64,000 nt of DNA from Bilabrum cf. latius (GCA_965178125.1 OZ237740.1:1426001-1490000), one strand, 5' to 3'; shown: positions 23,457-33,983, numbered from the stretch's first letter. Notes: generated by a model not told the origin, from the letters alone. Program-made: numbers and translations.

Positions 23457-23873
23457 ATGGCATCTGTTGAAGGTGTAAAGCAGGAGAAGTTCGTTGTACT
23501 TGGCACATCTAAGTTCGACGAAACGCTTGAGTCTGCGCAGAAGGCAGCGAAGGAGAACGGTTCCAAGCTTTTCGTGTTTGCGTACGGTGCCGAAGGCGAG
23601 GATGGTAATTCATGGTGCCCAGACTGCGTTGACGCCAAGCCCATTATTGAAGAGGGACTTGCAAAGGTATCGCATGCGGTCGTCTACGCGTCCTGCCCCA
23701 GGGACGAATACAAGAAAGGCGAAGAGTTTCCTTACAGGAGCCATAAAGCTGTAAAGCTTCAGGCTCTCCCACAACTGAATCGAATCTCTGTGGATACTTT
23801 GGAAAGCGAGGCCTCACTGGTTGAGAATGACTGTAAAGATGCAGGAAAGGTAGACGCTGTAATCGACGGATGA
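23457..23873 (+). CDS. TXNDC17: Thioredoxin domain-containing protein 17 (TRP14)
   Basis: The reading frame is 138 residues, close to the usual 120-130 of the family, from ATG 23457 to TGA 23871-23873, with no intron and no in-frame TAG. The active site is WCPDC within GNSWCPDCVDAKPIIEEGL, the diagnostic motif that separates TRP14 from ordinary thioredoxins (WCGPC). LFVFAYGAEGEDG precedes it and corresponds to the extended loop before the active site. TRP14 is a cytosolic oxidoreductase that reduces disulfides, including cystine and some signalling proteins, with electrons from thioredoxin reductase. The C-terminal tail is a little longer than in animals. Confidence 0.92.
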   Translation: MASVEGVKQEKFVVLGTSKFDETLESAQKAAKENGSKLFVFAYGAEGEDGNSWCPDCVDAKPIIEEGLAKVSHAVVYASCPRDEYKKGEEFPYRSHKAVKLQALPQLNRISVDTLESEASLVENDCKDAGKVDAVIDG

Positions 23874-24433
23874 ATTGGCAGATCTACAGGCTGCCCCAAG
23901 CCAGTCGTAGATCTTCCAGGACTGCCAGCGACTCTGGATTGATTCACTGCAAATAGAACGTCGATTAATTTCGGTCATCCTGTCATTCTTTCCGTGGCGA
24001 TCAGCTACTGCGTTGCGTCTTGTGGCGCCTCGTCGCTAAACCGGAGCCGCTACTGCTTGCAGTGCGTGCGCTCGTCCTTGCTGAATACGGACTCAGGCTG
24101 CTTGTAAGCTTGCGAGACCAGAATGGACCTAACCCGCGCAAAAGACTCTCCTGTAGCCTCAGGGTGCATCCAGCAGCGTGCCAACGAGTTGGATTGACCA
24201 GACCACATCCGCCAGTGCGTCGCCGTCGTCGCGGGCCATGCAGGGTATCTCCACGCTCCGCAATAGTGGCGAATCGACTAGTTCAACAAGTTGCCAGTCG
24301 TGTCACCGCTCGTACTTCTAGTGGTTCTTGCGCGCTCCTCAAGCAGCCACCGCCACAGGCAGTCCACTAATGCACCCACCCAATGCAGCGTGGGCGCCGG
24401 AATAGCCCTGTTATGCCTGGCCCATGTTTGATA
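23874..24433. other. Convergent interval with a long open minus frame downstream of a TGA
   Basis: The interval lies between the 3' ends of TXNDC17 and a small membrane-protein gene. On the minus strand the frame of that small gene stays open for 152 codons beyond its TGA (24433 down to a second TGA at 23975-23977), with several in-frame TAGs and segments that look protein-like, such as LHWVGALVDCLWRWLLEERA. Other minus frames also give short plausible stretches, so a decayed gene is possible. I do not call a gene. Confidence 0.3.
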
Positions 24434-24757
24434 TCACTGTCTTCCATCTTTGCTAGAAGAAGATTTTCCACTGCTTTTTGCTAGGCCTGAGAGAATCGCA
24501 GCACCTGGGTCGTGGCTTGGAGCCTCATCCGAATAGGCCTGCTTGCCCTTCGGTCGTGATCGAATGAGGCCTGCGCGGTCAATCTTATTTCCATGTTCAT
24601 CCACAAGCTGTACCGAAGGAGGCCCAAAGATACGATTAACCACGGCCATGGCGAGCACCGCGCCAACCACGAAGACTGTCCCAACTGCAAACGCTCTAGC
24701 GATCATGTTGAGTGCTCCGACGGGCCGACCATGTTCGTCTGTAGGTAAACGGCTCAT
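24434..24757 (-). CDS. Small single-pass membrane protein, unknown family (107 aa)
   Basis: ATG 24757 to TGA 24434-24436. The N-terminal 20 residues are polar (MSRLPTDEHGRPVGALN), followed by one strong membrane helix (AFAVGTVFVVGAVLAMAVVN) and then a polar tail with FGPPSVQLVDEHGNKIDR and a Lys/Ser-rich end. The layout suggests a type II or tail-oriented single-pass protein of an internal membrane. I recognise no family. The gene is divergent from the membrane protein at 24979. The frame remains open after the TGA (see the interval below it). Confidence 0.55.
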   Translation of the reverse strand: MSRLPTDEHGRPVGALNMIARAFAVGTVFVVGAVLAMAVVNRIFGPPSVQLVDEHGNKIDRAGLIRSRPKGKQAYSDEAPSHDPGAAILSGLAKSSGKSSSSKDGRQ

Positions 24758-24978
24758 CTATCCATCTTGCCGACCGTCCGGTGGCTTGAAATCGTTGGAT
24801 TCGCTGCAGCATCGGTGGCATGTGTGGATGCGGCGTCCAAAACTAGGAGCAGCTTTAGCTGCGAGGGCTTGCGACACAGCAGCTGGCAGTCTGCGAGATC
24901 TGCACGCTATGGCCCTAAGAGGTGGCAGATATGAACGCTATACCCGATACATAATCGTGTTACGAGCTCGTTTCTGTC
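24758..24978. promoter_or_regulatory. Divergent promoter interval between two small membrane-protein genes
   Basis: There are 221 bases between two outward-facing starts. No convincing reading frame or RNA gene is visible. Confidence 0.3.
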
Positions 24979-25863
24979 ATGGGTGCCGGGCTCCGAGTTG
25001 TGCTTTCGTCAAAGCAAATGATGGCGAACACTAGTCTAAGTTGGGGGTTTGGAACCAGTCTGAGAATGCGCTCACTGCGAATTTCGACCAGAATCTTGCG
25101 TTTCGGTATCAGATGCCCAATCGGAGGTCGTTGGAAAGGCTCACAAGCTGGAGATACATCTGTCGTACCAACATCTGCCGGCAGCGGCGAACTAGAGCCC
25201 AAAAGTAGCGCAGTTGCTGATACTAATGCGACAGGCAGTGCAAGTTACTTGGCTCATTTGGACAAGCTTCGACGTAGAGACATTATTGCCACGCCATTCA
25301 AGTCAAAGGCAGAACAGCAAGAGTACACCTTCAAGGCTGCAACGCGCTTCTGGGGAGTCGTGAGAAGGTAAACCTGCCAATATGTATGACTGTTGCTGGC
25401 ACATAATGTATTGCGCGGGGCTCCATTGACTTGCTTCATTTCACAGATCATTACTGGGGTGACCGTCTTGGTGGTGGGCACTGGTGTGATTGACGCTCTG
25501 CTGCCCCACGACGGCCCACCGTTGCTTGGTATCGAGACAGTCAGCTAGATAACGCCAGAAGGTCTCCCGGAAGGCGAACTGCCACAGTCCGAGCACGACA
25601 TGCGGCTGTACACCCAGCAAGTGGTCGAGCACATCTAGGCTGCAGGCCACACCATGTCCCTGCGCGATAGAATGATCCTCAGGCGGCGGATGGCAGGGGA
25701 GGGCCGGCCCTCGCAGGATGTAGATACGCTGGCTAGGGAGTTGGATCGCCGAAGGGGCAGCATGCGCAGCACTTTGCCACTGGCCGCGTAGCCGTTGCCT
25801 ATGCCTCGGGCCCGCAAAGCGGAAGGGGACACTCGAACTGGCCCCGGAGAGAAAAAACTTTGA
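24979..25863 (+). CDS. Predicted single-pass, possibly mitochondrial, protein (265 aa, 2 exons, 3 in-frame TAG)
   Basis: Exon 1 is 24979-25359, the intron 25360-25446 (87 nt, GTGAGA donor, TTTCACAG acceptor, phase 0), and exon 2 25447-25863, ending in TGA. The N-terminus (MGAGLRVVLSSKQMMANTSL and the next 35 residues) is Arg/Ser rich with almost no acidic residues, like a mitochondrial targeting sequence. After a polar linker comes LDKLRRRDIIATPFKSKAEQ, then one membrane helix formed across the splice (IITGVTVLVVGTGVIDALL), then a charged C-terminal domain with predicted helices (MSLRDRMILRRRMAGEG). Three TAGs in exon 2 read as Gln. I do not recognise the family. An inner-membrane assembly factor or translocase accessory role would fit the layout but is inference. 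Confidence 0.6.
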
Positions 25864-26202
25864 AATGAGGATTAAGCAGCGGTGTCGCCTTGTTATGAGT
25901 CGGGCGGGCGTTCAACCGATGACGGGCACTGTATGGAGGGGCGTCCTGTCCACGCGAGGGAACCGGCAGCGCGGACGCTCCCAGCCCGACAGCGACCGTC
26001 CAGCCCGCCAACAAACCCCGACGCCTGGTGCTAAAGCCAGCCAGCATGCTTTCGTACGCTGCTGCACGCACACCGTGCGTACTACATGCTGCCGACTAGG
26101 GGAGTGGATGGACCATTGCTCCGGATCCACGGTCCCGGCCACCAGCAAACAAACTATTATTGTTTGCCGCATGGTTGGTCGGCAAGATTAGCATATCAGC
26201 TA
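25864..26202. other. Intergenic, upstream of ARV1
   Basis: An in-frame ATG at 26086 could extend ARV1 N-terminally by 39 residues with poor coding character. Otherwise I see no gene, RNA or repeat here. Confidence 0.3.
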
Positions 26203-27939
26203 ATGCAGTACCCATTGACCTGCGTTGAGTGCGGTGCGCCTGCAAAGAGCATTTACAGGGAGTACAGCAAGGGGAGGGATGGTAGAAACATCAAGCTCAC
26301 ACGCTGCAAGGAGTGTTTCCAATTGATCGACAAATACGTCGAACAAGACGGTGCTCTGATTTGTTTGGATCTAACGCTCCTGAGGACTGCCGCTTTCCGG
26401 CACTTTGTTTTCAACAGGGTCCCCTTTGCCAAAGGCATCACACCTTGGTTCTGTGCGATGACAGTTTTGCTTCTCTTCACATCGGTGTACATGAAAGTAT
26501 ACACACAAGCTGTGTATGAATTCAATGGAGGCCCGCTGCCTGCCCCGGCTCTTGGTTCCATCGTGACATCGTTTGATGGCATGCTTCCAAGCCAGCAGCA
26601 CTTTGACGAGAGCTTCGAGCTGCTCCCGCAAGGACTACAGAAACCGACCACAATGCCAGCTGGCACATCTTTGGTACAGCTTTTGGCCCAGCGGTCCCAA
26701 ACAAACGCAACTTCGTACGAGGACCCGCGCCGGGAGGTCGAACAGCACGATGCGAGCGGAGGAGCGAGCTCCGCACGCGACGATGGCTCCGCTAGCAGCA
26801 CCGATTCGCCCTCTTGGATCTCAGCGATGTCGACTGGCATCGGACAGTTTGAGCCGGCCCACTCGTGGGATCAGCCCCATCCTGCAGACTGGCTGTGGGC
26901 TGCCGCCGGACTTGGCGAACCTCCCGATGCGCAGGACTCGCGGCGAGCATCCATCCCCGCCCGGCCGTGGACCCGCGTGCCTGCATTCTTCTTTGCAGCC
27001 CTGATAGAGAACACTGTATTCGCTCTCACCTGCCTGCTCGCTGCGCGCGGGCTGCAGCTCTCGCACACGGCGCCTGCCAACACGCTGCTGGTGGCGTGCG
27101 CTGGCGTGCTCCCGCTGCAGGGGCTGCTGCTCGATGCACCGCTGCAGCCAGAGGCTGCGCCGCCACAGCAGCCCAGCCATGCAGATCGTCGACGCGGCCG
27201 CGGGTCCTCTGGCGGTCCTCAGGGCCTCATGTCTGTGGTGGCTAGCAGGGTGTGGGCCGGCCTGCAGCCGTCTGCTAGTCGGGGTGCGGGGGGTGGCGGC
27301 AGCAGCAACGAAAGTGCCCCTGGCGAGCTTCCGATGGCCATGGCCCCGCGGGTGGCGCAGACAGGGAATCAGCTGGCGGGCTGGCTCCTCACGCAGTGGG
27401 CCAGGGCACAGTAGCGAGCTGAGGCCGTCGTGGTGAGGAGTGCCGGCCGGGTGGATGACGTGGTGGGGCCTGCTGCCGCCCTGGGCACTTCTAAGGGCGA
27501 CTCAGTTCCGCAGACAGATCCAAACGACGAAGACCACGAGCAGGCTCGATCCAAGCCCATACACTCCGCCGTCCCAGCCGGCAGTAGCAGCCCCGGGCCC
27601 CAGTCCCGCCACCAGGCCCTGCAGGACGACGGCCACGTGCACGTGGGTCTCTTCGGGCCCGTCCTGCCCGCCGTGGATGCCGCGCTGCTGGTCGGTCTCC
27701 TGACGTCCTCGACGCCCCGGCTGCTGTCGCTCCTGTCCGTGGTGTGGGCCTATCCCGCTGGCTTCTTCGTGCTCGTGGCCATGCTGACTCGGGCTGGGAA
27801 CATGGTGGCTGTCAAGGCCGTCCTGCGTTGTGGCTGGGATGCTTCGGCAGTGGTGGTGGCGGCTGGTATATCGGTGGAAATCGCCGTCCGGGTGTGGCTC
27901 TACACCGCTGGCATAGTGTTCGATGTGTTGCTGGTGTGA
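26203..27939 (+). CDS. ARV1: ARV1 lipid-homeostasis protein, enlarged (578 aa, 1 in-frame TAG)
   Basis: A single exon runs from ATG 26203 (MQYPLTCVECGAP) to TGA 27937-27939. The ARV1 homology domain is clear at the N-terminus: CVECG, SIYREYS, then CKECFQLIDKYVE, a zinc-binding CxxC pair, followed by LICLDLTLLRTAAFRHFVFN, the conserved ID/HR-AYRHLLFN-type segment. Hydrophobic helices follow (WFCAMTVLLLFTSVYMKVYT, FFFAALIENTVFALTCLL and three more to the end). ARV1 proteins sit in the ER membrane and support sterol and GPI-precursor transport. Typical members are about 250-350 residues. The excess here is two disordered insertions, one Ser/Asp rich at 26690-26960 and one Ala/Gly/Pro rich at 27130-27640. 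The second contains the TAG at 27412, read as Gln. Confidence 0.88.
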
Positions 27940-28022
27940 TCATGATGGTGCATTTTTGGTGCCATTGCAATGGTGCGCTGGTATGGGAGGTGGATTGCAG
28001 GCGATCGTCACGGGAACAGCGA

Positions 28023-29303
28023 TTATGCGAAGACGGGCGTCCAGGCAAACATTTCAGTCCTGTGCGGCATGGCCAGGAGCTCAATCCCCCGGTCATTGCG
28101 GTCCTTGACACCTGCATCCCGCTGCAGATGCGGCACAGCGCCGTGTTCCCCGTCCAGCAGCCCCTCTGGCACGCCTGCGGGTGCTCTCTCTAGAGCGAGC
28201 AGGTAGTCACGAGCCCGACTCGCCACCTCGGCCTGCTCCTGTGCGCTCCTAGAAGCAACCACCGACAGTGAGGTGATCCTGCGGGTGGCTGCCTCCAGCG
28301 AGAGCACCTCAGTCGTGCGCTGCAGCCACTCTGCTTGCCCTGGGATGTAGCCAGCCGGCATGTCGCCGGGCTGATACATGGCTGCAGCCACGGGAGAGGT
28401 CAGGTGCAGCGCGGGCTTAAACTTGCCGCTGTTCACAATGCGGCGCATCCACTCGAAGGACTGCTGCCGGGGCACATCTTCGGGGTACAGAGTGTCCACA
28501 AACGCCTCAAGCCGGCGCATGGCAGGGCTGGCCCGCCCGTCCCTGGTGTTCCACAGACACACGAACAGAGCTCCCGGTCGCAGACATGCGTGGATGGCCT
28601 CCAGATCAGCGGCCGAATCAAACCAGTGGAAAGCTTGCGCTGCCACCACCACGTCGGCTGCCGGGCGGCCGATCTCGCCCGCGCTGACTGGTAGAGCGGC
28701 CTCCAGTGCGCCGGGAGCCTCCTGCACAGATGCGCGGACGACTGAGCACTCGACCTGCGGCTGTCCACTGGCAGGGCCTCGAGTCTGCCCCCTTGCAGCG
28801 GCAGCGGCAGCGGCAGCGGTGGGGTCGATTGAGCTGCTGCTCACGGTGCTGACCCGGCGGGCTAGCGCGTGGAGAGCTGTACCCATCTCGGCGGGCTCGG
28901 TCGCGAGGTACCGAACCGCCCACCGGGCCGGATCTTCTCCTCGAGACGAGGCTGCCTCTGCCAGCGCACTGCTGGCCCCACCAGGGCCCGACCGTAGACC
29001 TGATTCAGTGAACTTACCCGTCCCCGCGCCCAGCTCCAAAGCTGTGATAGTCCGGCGAGCACCTGGCGGTGATTCCTGGCTCTGTCCAGTGTTTCTTGTT
29101 GGCAGCTTGGCTTGAAGCACCCACTCCCAGAATGCGGATGTGGTGCGGGAGGTGTAGCTCGGTCGGCTTGAGTGGTACACGTTTGCGTCCTGGTACCCGT
29201 CAGCAGCTGCTGAATGCAACCATGCGGCCTTTTGCGGGCTTGACTGTGTCGAGAGGCGAATCCGGCGGCGAAGCAGGCTGCCCCAGCCACTCGTGAGTCG
29301 CAT
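28023..29303 (-). CDS. Class I SAM-dependent methyltransferase (426 aa)
   Basis: ATG 29303 to TAA 28023-28025, single exon, no in-frame TAG. The N-terminus MRLTSGWGSLLRRRIRLSTQ is Arg/Ser rich like a mitochondrial targeting signal. YHSSRPSY precedes motif I, ALELGAGTGKFT, the SAM-binding glycine loop. VAAQAFHWFD matches motif post-II/IV of the UbiE and trans-aconitate (TMT1/CRG1) type, and FVCLWNTRD is the strand that follows. The fold is therefore a small-molecule O- or C-methyltransferase; the substrate cannot be read from sequence. An Ala run (about 9 residues) interrupts the domain. A TGA lies in frame four codons after the TAA, so the end is short of ambiguity only if UAA is a stop. Confidence 0.82.
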   Translation of the reverse strand: MRLTSGWGSLLRRRIRLSTQSSPQKAAWLHSAAADGYQDANVYHSSRPSYTSRTTSAFWEWVLQAKLPTRNTGQSQESPPGARRTITALELGAGTGKFTESGLRSGPGGASSALAEAASSRGEDPARWAVRYLATEPAEMGTALHALARRVSTVSSSSIDPTAAAAAAAARGQTRGPASGQPQVECSVVRASVQEAPGALEAALPVSAGEIGRPAADVVVAAQAFHWFDSAADLEAIHACLRPGALFVCLWNTRDGRASPAMRRLEAFVDTLYPEDVPRQQSFEWMRRIVNSGKFKPALHLTSPVAAAMYQPGDMPAGYIPGQAEWLQRTTEVLSLEAATRRITSLSVVASRSAQEQAEVASRARDYLLALERAPAGVPEGLLDGEHGAVPHLQRDAGVKDRNDRGIELLAMPHRTEMFAWTPVFA

Positions 29304-29858
29304 CACGGCCTTTTTGTCTTACTCAGGGACTGCTTCCGCTTGATTTCACGAATTTCTTCTATGGCGCAATCGTTGAAATCCCGTTCACGCTGCTAGTCAA
29401 CCTCTCCAGGTTCGAGAGGCTCTTCTCCGTAGACTCCCTCAAAACAGCCCTTGCTAACGCACTGGTGCACGCAGTTGTCGCTTTCGAATCGAGGAATCCC
29501 CTTGCACGACTACTTCAGACAAGCTCGCCGCCGAGATTTTAAACTGATACCAGACCGTTTCTGCAAAACTGGAGACTATGCAAGCAACAATCCATGTGGG
29601 GGGAAACATTCAAGCATATTCTCCGTTCGCATCCGGCTCAATCTTACTGCTGAGTATCGCCTAGATGATACCAATACAACACTAAAAAATAATACTAGTA
29701 GCTTTACAATCATTCGCGCGTCAATCACGCAAACTCTACATGCCCTCGCTTGATTCCGGGTGGAATGGTGACGAACCACGATCGAACCTTTCAAGAAGTT
29801 CCTTGGTACCACCGAACGGACCGCAGCTACAACTCAAATAGGACACCATTGAACGGCA
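29304..29858. other. Intergenic with an orphan exon-like open frame (29327-29542)
   Basis: After a strong acceptor-like CTTACTCAG (ending 29326), frame 2 is open to a TAA at 29540-29542 and reads as plausible protein (DFTNFFYGAIVEIPFTLLVN, then LKTALANALVHAVVAFESRN). It has no ATG and no obvious 5' exon. A different frame has an ATG-initiated 130-codon frame at 29361-29753 with two TAGs. Neither is strong enough to call. The interval also holds the outward-facing promoters of the methyltransferase and of the gene at 29859. Confidence 0.3.
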
Positions 29859-32800
29859 ATGTCAGACATCTACGAGCGGCAAAAGGAGTGGTTTGATTTA
29901 TCTCGTGCAGCTCATGAGGCCATTAGGATGAGGAACGAAGAGAAAGAGCTTGCTGGCGCAACATTCAGACCTCTAACCAACCCAGACTCAGATGCAGCGA
30001 CCCTTCAGCGAAGCACAATGGTGCTCCCCTTGCTCGCCGGAACGACATCACACCGAGAAAGAGTTAGGACGGCACGACTTCGGGCGGTTGCAGACAGGTG
30101 GTGAGTGCCGACCTCGTGTGCACCCACCAGTGGAGTTCTCGCAAAGTACCTCTGCTGTCTCTCGTCTTTGTCGCCCGTCCACTGCGCGCAGTCGAGAATT
30201 AGCCTCGTCAAAGGCGCCCTCGGATCGCAGGTATTTGCTGAGATCAGCTGCAGCTGTAGAGTCAGGCAAGGGGCTGCCTCGGGCAAGCCGGCTCGTCGCC
30301 CAGTCTACCATCGATTCGCTTCTAAAATTGTTGTCGAACACCCCTGAATACAGTGAATTCGCAGAATCTGCCAGAGAAGAGCGAAAAACGCCGCTTGAGC
30401 TCCATGCCCAGCCAGACGCGAGCCGCAGCTCGAAAGCGCGCATTGGCCAGCGCAGAGTTGCTGCTGGCATGGAAAAGGGCCAGCCGCCGCTCCTTGCAGC
30501 TGGTGCTACAATAGCAAAGGATGATATGCATGCATTGGTTCTCGCATCGGATCCTGGTGGGCAGAGTATCGGCGACAGGCACGACACGCTGCACTCTCTC
30601 GACGCAGAGCTGCAGGGGGAGCGTATGCGATGGGAGCGGTGAGCACATGCAGCCCCGTGCCGGCGGTAGCTGCGTTGGAATATCGTGGATTATAGTTCAT
30701 CCAGCGATCATGTCTTTGCCCCACAGTATTTCTTCGCTTCCATGCCAGCACGCTTCCATGCACCCTATGGCTCCGCACACGCATACGCAGCGAGAGAGAC
30801 GGGTTCCTCAAGCAACTCGAGCAGGCAGCCATTCCAGTGCCAAAGAGCCCAGCCACCGCTGGCAGCTCTCCGCCTCCATCAACCACCACTGGCAGTTGGA
30901 CTAGGGAGGGCGCTGGAGCAGCGATGGATGGTGCCTTCGATGGTACAGGTGGCAGGCACCATGCTGCTGCACCACCACCCAGCAAGTCCCCACGCAGGGC
31001 GGGCATGCCGTTTGTGGCAGCGCCTGCGGAGGTAGTACGCCTCCGATTGCTCGTGAGGCATCAAGCGGGCGAGCTGCGGAAGTTGCGGGCAGAGGCCACC
31101 CGTGCCCGCGAGGCCGACGCATCGACAGCGGGCGATCTCCGCGCTCTGGAGGAGCGCATGCAGGCTCTGGAGCTGGGGCAGTCTGCCACCGCGGGGGGTA
31201 TGGGCGGGGTGTCGCCTTCTGGGGCGAGCCTGCATGCGGCCACTGCGGGGGATCCTGCCCTGGGCTCATCGGAGCCTCCCTCGCCTGGGGTGGGTTGTCC
31301 TGCACCTGGCAGGTCTGCTCCATCGCCCGCGACTCGGCTGGTCCCTCTGGAGGCACTGAAACGGGCCGCCAATGGGTGGCAGGGGCACGCCATCGGGGGC
31401 TACCAGTCGGGCTGGCTAGCGGTTGCATTCGCAGGCGATCGCACGGCGAGGCAAGGGGCTACGCAAGCAGGGGCAGATGAGGTGCGCTTGGGCCTGTCGC
31501 GGCTGGATGCATGGGTGCAGGGCACTGCAGCATCCCTGCCGGGCGCATCCCGCACGTCAGCCGGGTTCGCCCAGGCGCTACGTGCCCCCGCGATGGCAGG
31601 CTGCGTGCAGACTGGACTGGCGGCAGTGGCAGCTGTGGCGCGGGATGCATCCACTCGGTGGGACGCTCTCTTTTGCCTGCTCGTGGGCGGGGGCGACCAC
31701 TGCTTCCCGGGAGAGGGCGCAGGTAAGGGGAATTGGAAGGCTGCACAGGTGCAGGCCGGTTAGGGTGGCGGTGGTTCCGAGGAGGGGCAGCGGGCGGTCT
31801 CGCTGTGCGTCTTGCGCCGGGGCAGTGCCAAGGGCTGGCTGCCGCTGCACAAGACCCGCATCCACCAGCCCGAGCCAGATGATGGACCCCAGTTGCCGAT
31901 GGAGAAAGACACGGAGCACATGGAGCCGGGAGCGGGGACGGGAACGCAAGCAGGGACAGGGGCAGAAGCAGAGGTGCCCACGGACGGTGGCCGGCAGTCA
32001 ACCGGCTCCGGTCGGAGCTTGCTGCTGGAATGTGGGCCCAACCGCGCCGAGTTTGCCTTTGGACGGAGCGAAGAAGCGCAGCTTTGGCGGGGGGCACTGG
32101 GGCGAGCGACAGCAGCGGCCCAGCTGGTGCGGCTGGATGCGAAACGGAGGGCGGAGGCAAGGGCGCGGGCGGCGAGGGAGCGGGCGGAGGGGGCCGGTGG
32201 GGCGGCGGAGGGGGCGGGTCTTGAGCAGGAGGAGGTGGGTGGAGGCTAGCAGCGTGGGCGAGAAGGAGAAGGAGAAGGAGATTCCTCTGCCAGTGGCCCG
32301 GTGGGTCCATCCGCAGAGGCTGTGGCAGAGGCTCGCCGTGAGCTGCTGCTAGCCGCCAGCGCAGAGGGACCCGTGCTCAAGCGGGCTTGGGCCGGGGATC
32401 GACCCGCCCGCGCGCCCAAGTGGCACCTGCGGCTGCTCAGCATGGATCCAAGCCGGCTCAAGCTTGAGTACCACGATGCTGAGCCCGTCCTCTGGGCGGG
32501 TGCTGGGGAGGTGCGCGGTGCCAGCGATGCAGGTGGGAAGAGCAAGGGCAAGGACAAGGACAAGGGGGCGCGAGCTGAAGACAGCGGTTTCTGGCCGGCA
32601 GCTGTCTTGCTAGGAGCTCGCACAGGAGACTCGGAATCGGAATCTCTGTATACCTGTGCGGTTGTCGGCGTCGCGGGTGGTCGCTATGACAGACACCGCA
32701 CCAGTGCCGGTGCCGGTGCCGGCGGTCGAACTGATGGCTCCGCTGTGCATCACAGCGATGGATTCGGAGAGGACGATGGGGAAGACGGTGGGCCCGTGAG

Positions 32801-32933
32801 GGCCCGCGGAGGCGGGTTCTTCGGTGCGATGGTTCTCGCGGAGGAGACAAGGACCGGGTGCCTTGCTTGGGCACTTGCCGTGGCACAGGCAGCTCAGGTG
32901 CCCGTGTTTGGGGACCTAGACTCGCTGTAGTGA
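29859..32933 (+). CDS. Large protein of unknown family with coiled coil (943 aa, 3 exons, 3 in-frame TAG)
   Basis: Exons are 29859-30100, 30192-30638 and 30791-32933, with introns of 91 and 152 nt. Donors are GTGAGT and GTGAGC, acceptors GCGCAG and ACGCAG; both introns are phase 2 and the sum is exactly 944 codons. The N-terminus MSDIYERQKEWFDLSRAAHE is helical. The second junction creates a continuous helix, RMRWERERDGFLKQLEQAA. Another coiled-coil stretch is VVRLRLLVRHQAGELRKLRA. The middle is Ala/Gly/Ser rich. The C-terminus has a more folded look (PKWHLRLLSMDPSRLKLEYH, VLWAG, then FWPAAVLLGAR), reminiscent of a PH-like domain, but this is weak. TAGs at 31761, 32247 and 32928 read as Gln, the last directly before the TGA stop. 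I cannot name a function. Confidence 0.6.
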
Positions 32934-33097
32934 CTGTGATCAACCTTATCCATATGAATTTTCTGGTAAACGTGCTGTTTTTGGCCTCAAGCTACGGCAT
33001 CGTGCTCGGCTGTTGTGTGATGAGTGCGCGAGAACCGAGCTATCGATGGGCCGCACACGTGAAATCAAGGGTCAGTAGTAGTAGTTTGCGCGTCGCA

Positions 33098-33936
33098 ATG
33101 TCTGCGCCGCGTCCACCCCCCGGACTTGGGTATTCTCCTAATCCAGCTGATCGCTAGACTTCAAGGTCTCGAGTGCCGGAGCAAGACCGAGACTTCATTT
33201 AGCAGATGCAGCGACGGACTGGTGGATCTTCTCAATCCCACACGTCAGCAAGAGAGTCAGCTGCTGCAACGGCAGATCCTGCAGCGTCTAGACAACTATT
33301 CGATATGATTCGTGGAGGTGGAGGTACGCAGGCAGCTCCAGCAGCTTCGTCATCGTTTGCCTCGTCCAGCGCAACCAGCGGCCCTGCCGTGCGCGGTGCA
33401 CGTCCCGACGGCAGCCAGATGAGAGATGCAGCGCACGCCCACTCACAGATAGTTGGGGCTACGCATGCGACTCATGAGGCTGCTGGTGCAGCTGCTAGCC
33501 GACCAGCAGCACATTCGGACCCACGTGCTGCCGAGGAAGCGTATCGACGCGATCAGGCTGAAGTTCACACTTTTGCGTAGCAGCGGATTGCAAGCTCGGG
33601 CGGGCAATTCCCTACTCGAATTACTTACAAGGGGGCAACGTGGATTCCAGCGAAGGTGGGAGAGCGGATTGTGTACTTGACCGAAGAGAGGCTGCGGTTG
33701 GCACAGGCGCAGAAGCAGCAGCATGCAGCAGCGGCGGCTGGCACCTCTGATGCCGCCAGGCAGGCTGAAATGGCCGCTTAGGCTAAGGCTCAAGCCCAGG
33801 CCCAGGCCCAGGCAGAGGCACAGGCCCGAGCGCAGGCCGAGGCCCAAGCCAAGGCCCAGTATGAGGCCCAAGTGCGGGCCCAGCAGCAGTGGGCGCAGGC
33901 CTATGCGCAGCAGCAACAGCAGATGTACATGCAGTA

Positions 33937-33983
<47 letters not shown>

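Noticed and set aside
24020-24370. Plus-strand 116-residue arginine-rich frame
   Set aside because: It has no ATG, composition typical of antisense GC-rich DNA, and no recognisable motif. The minus strand looks at least as plausible.
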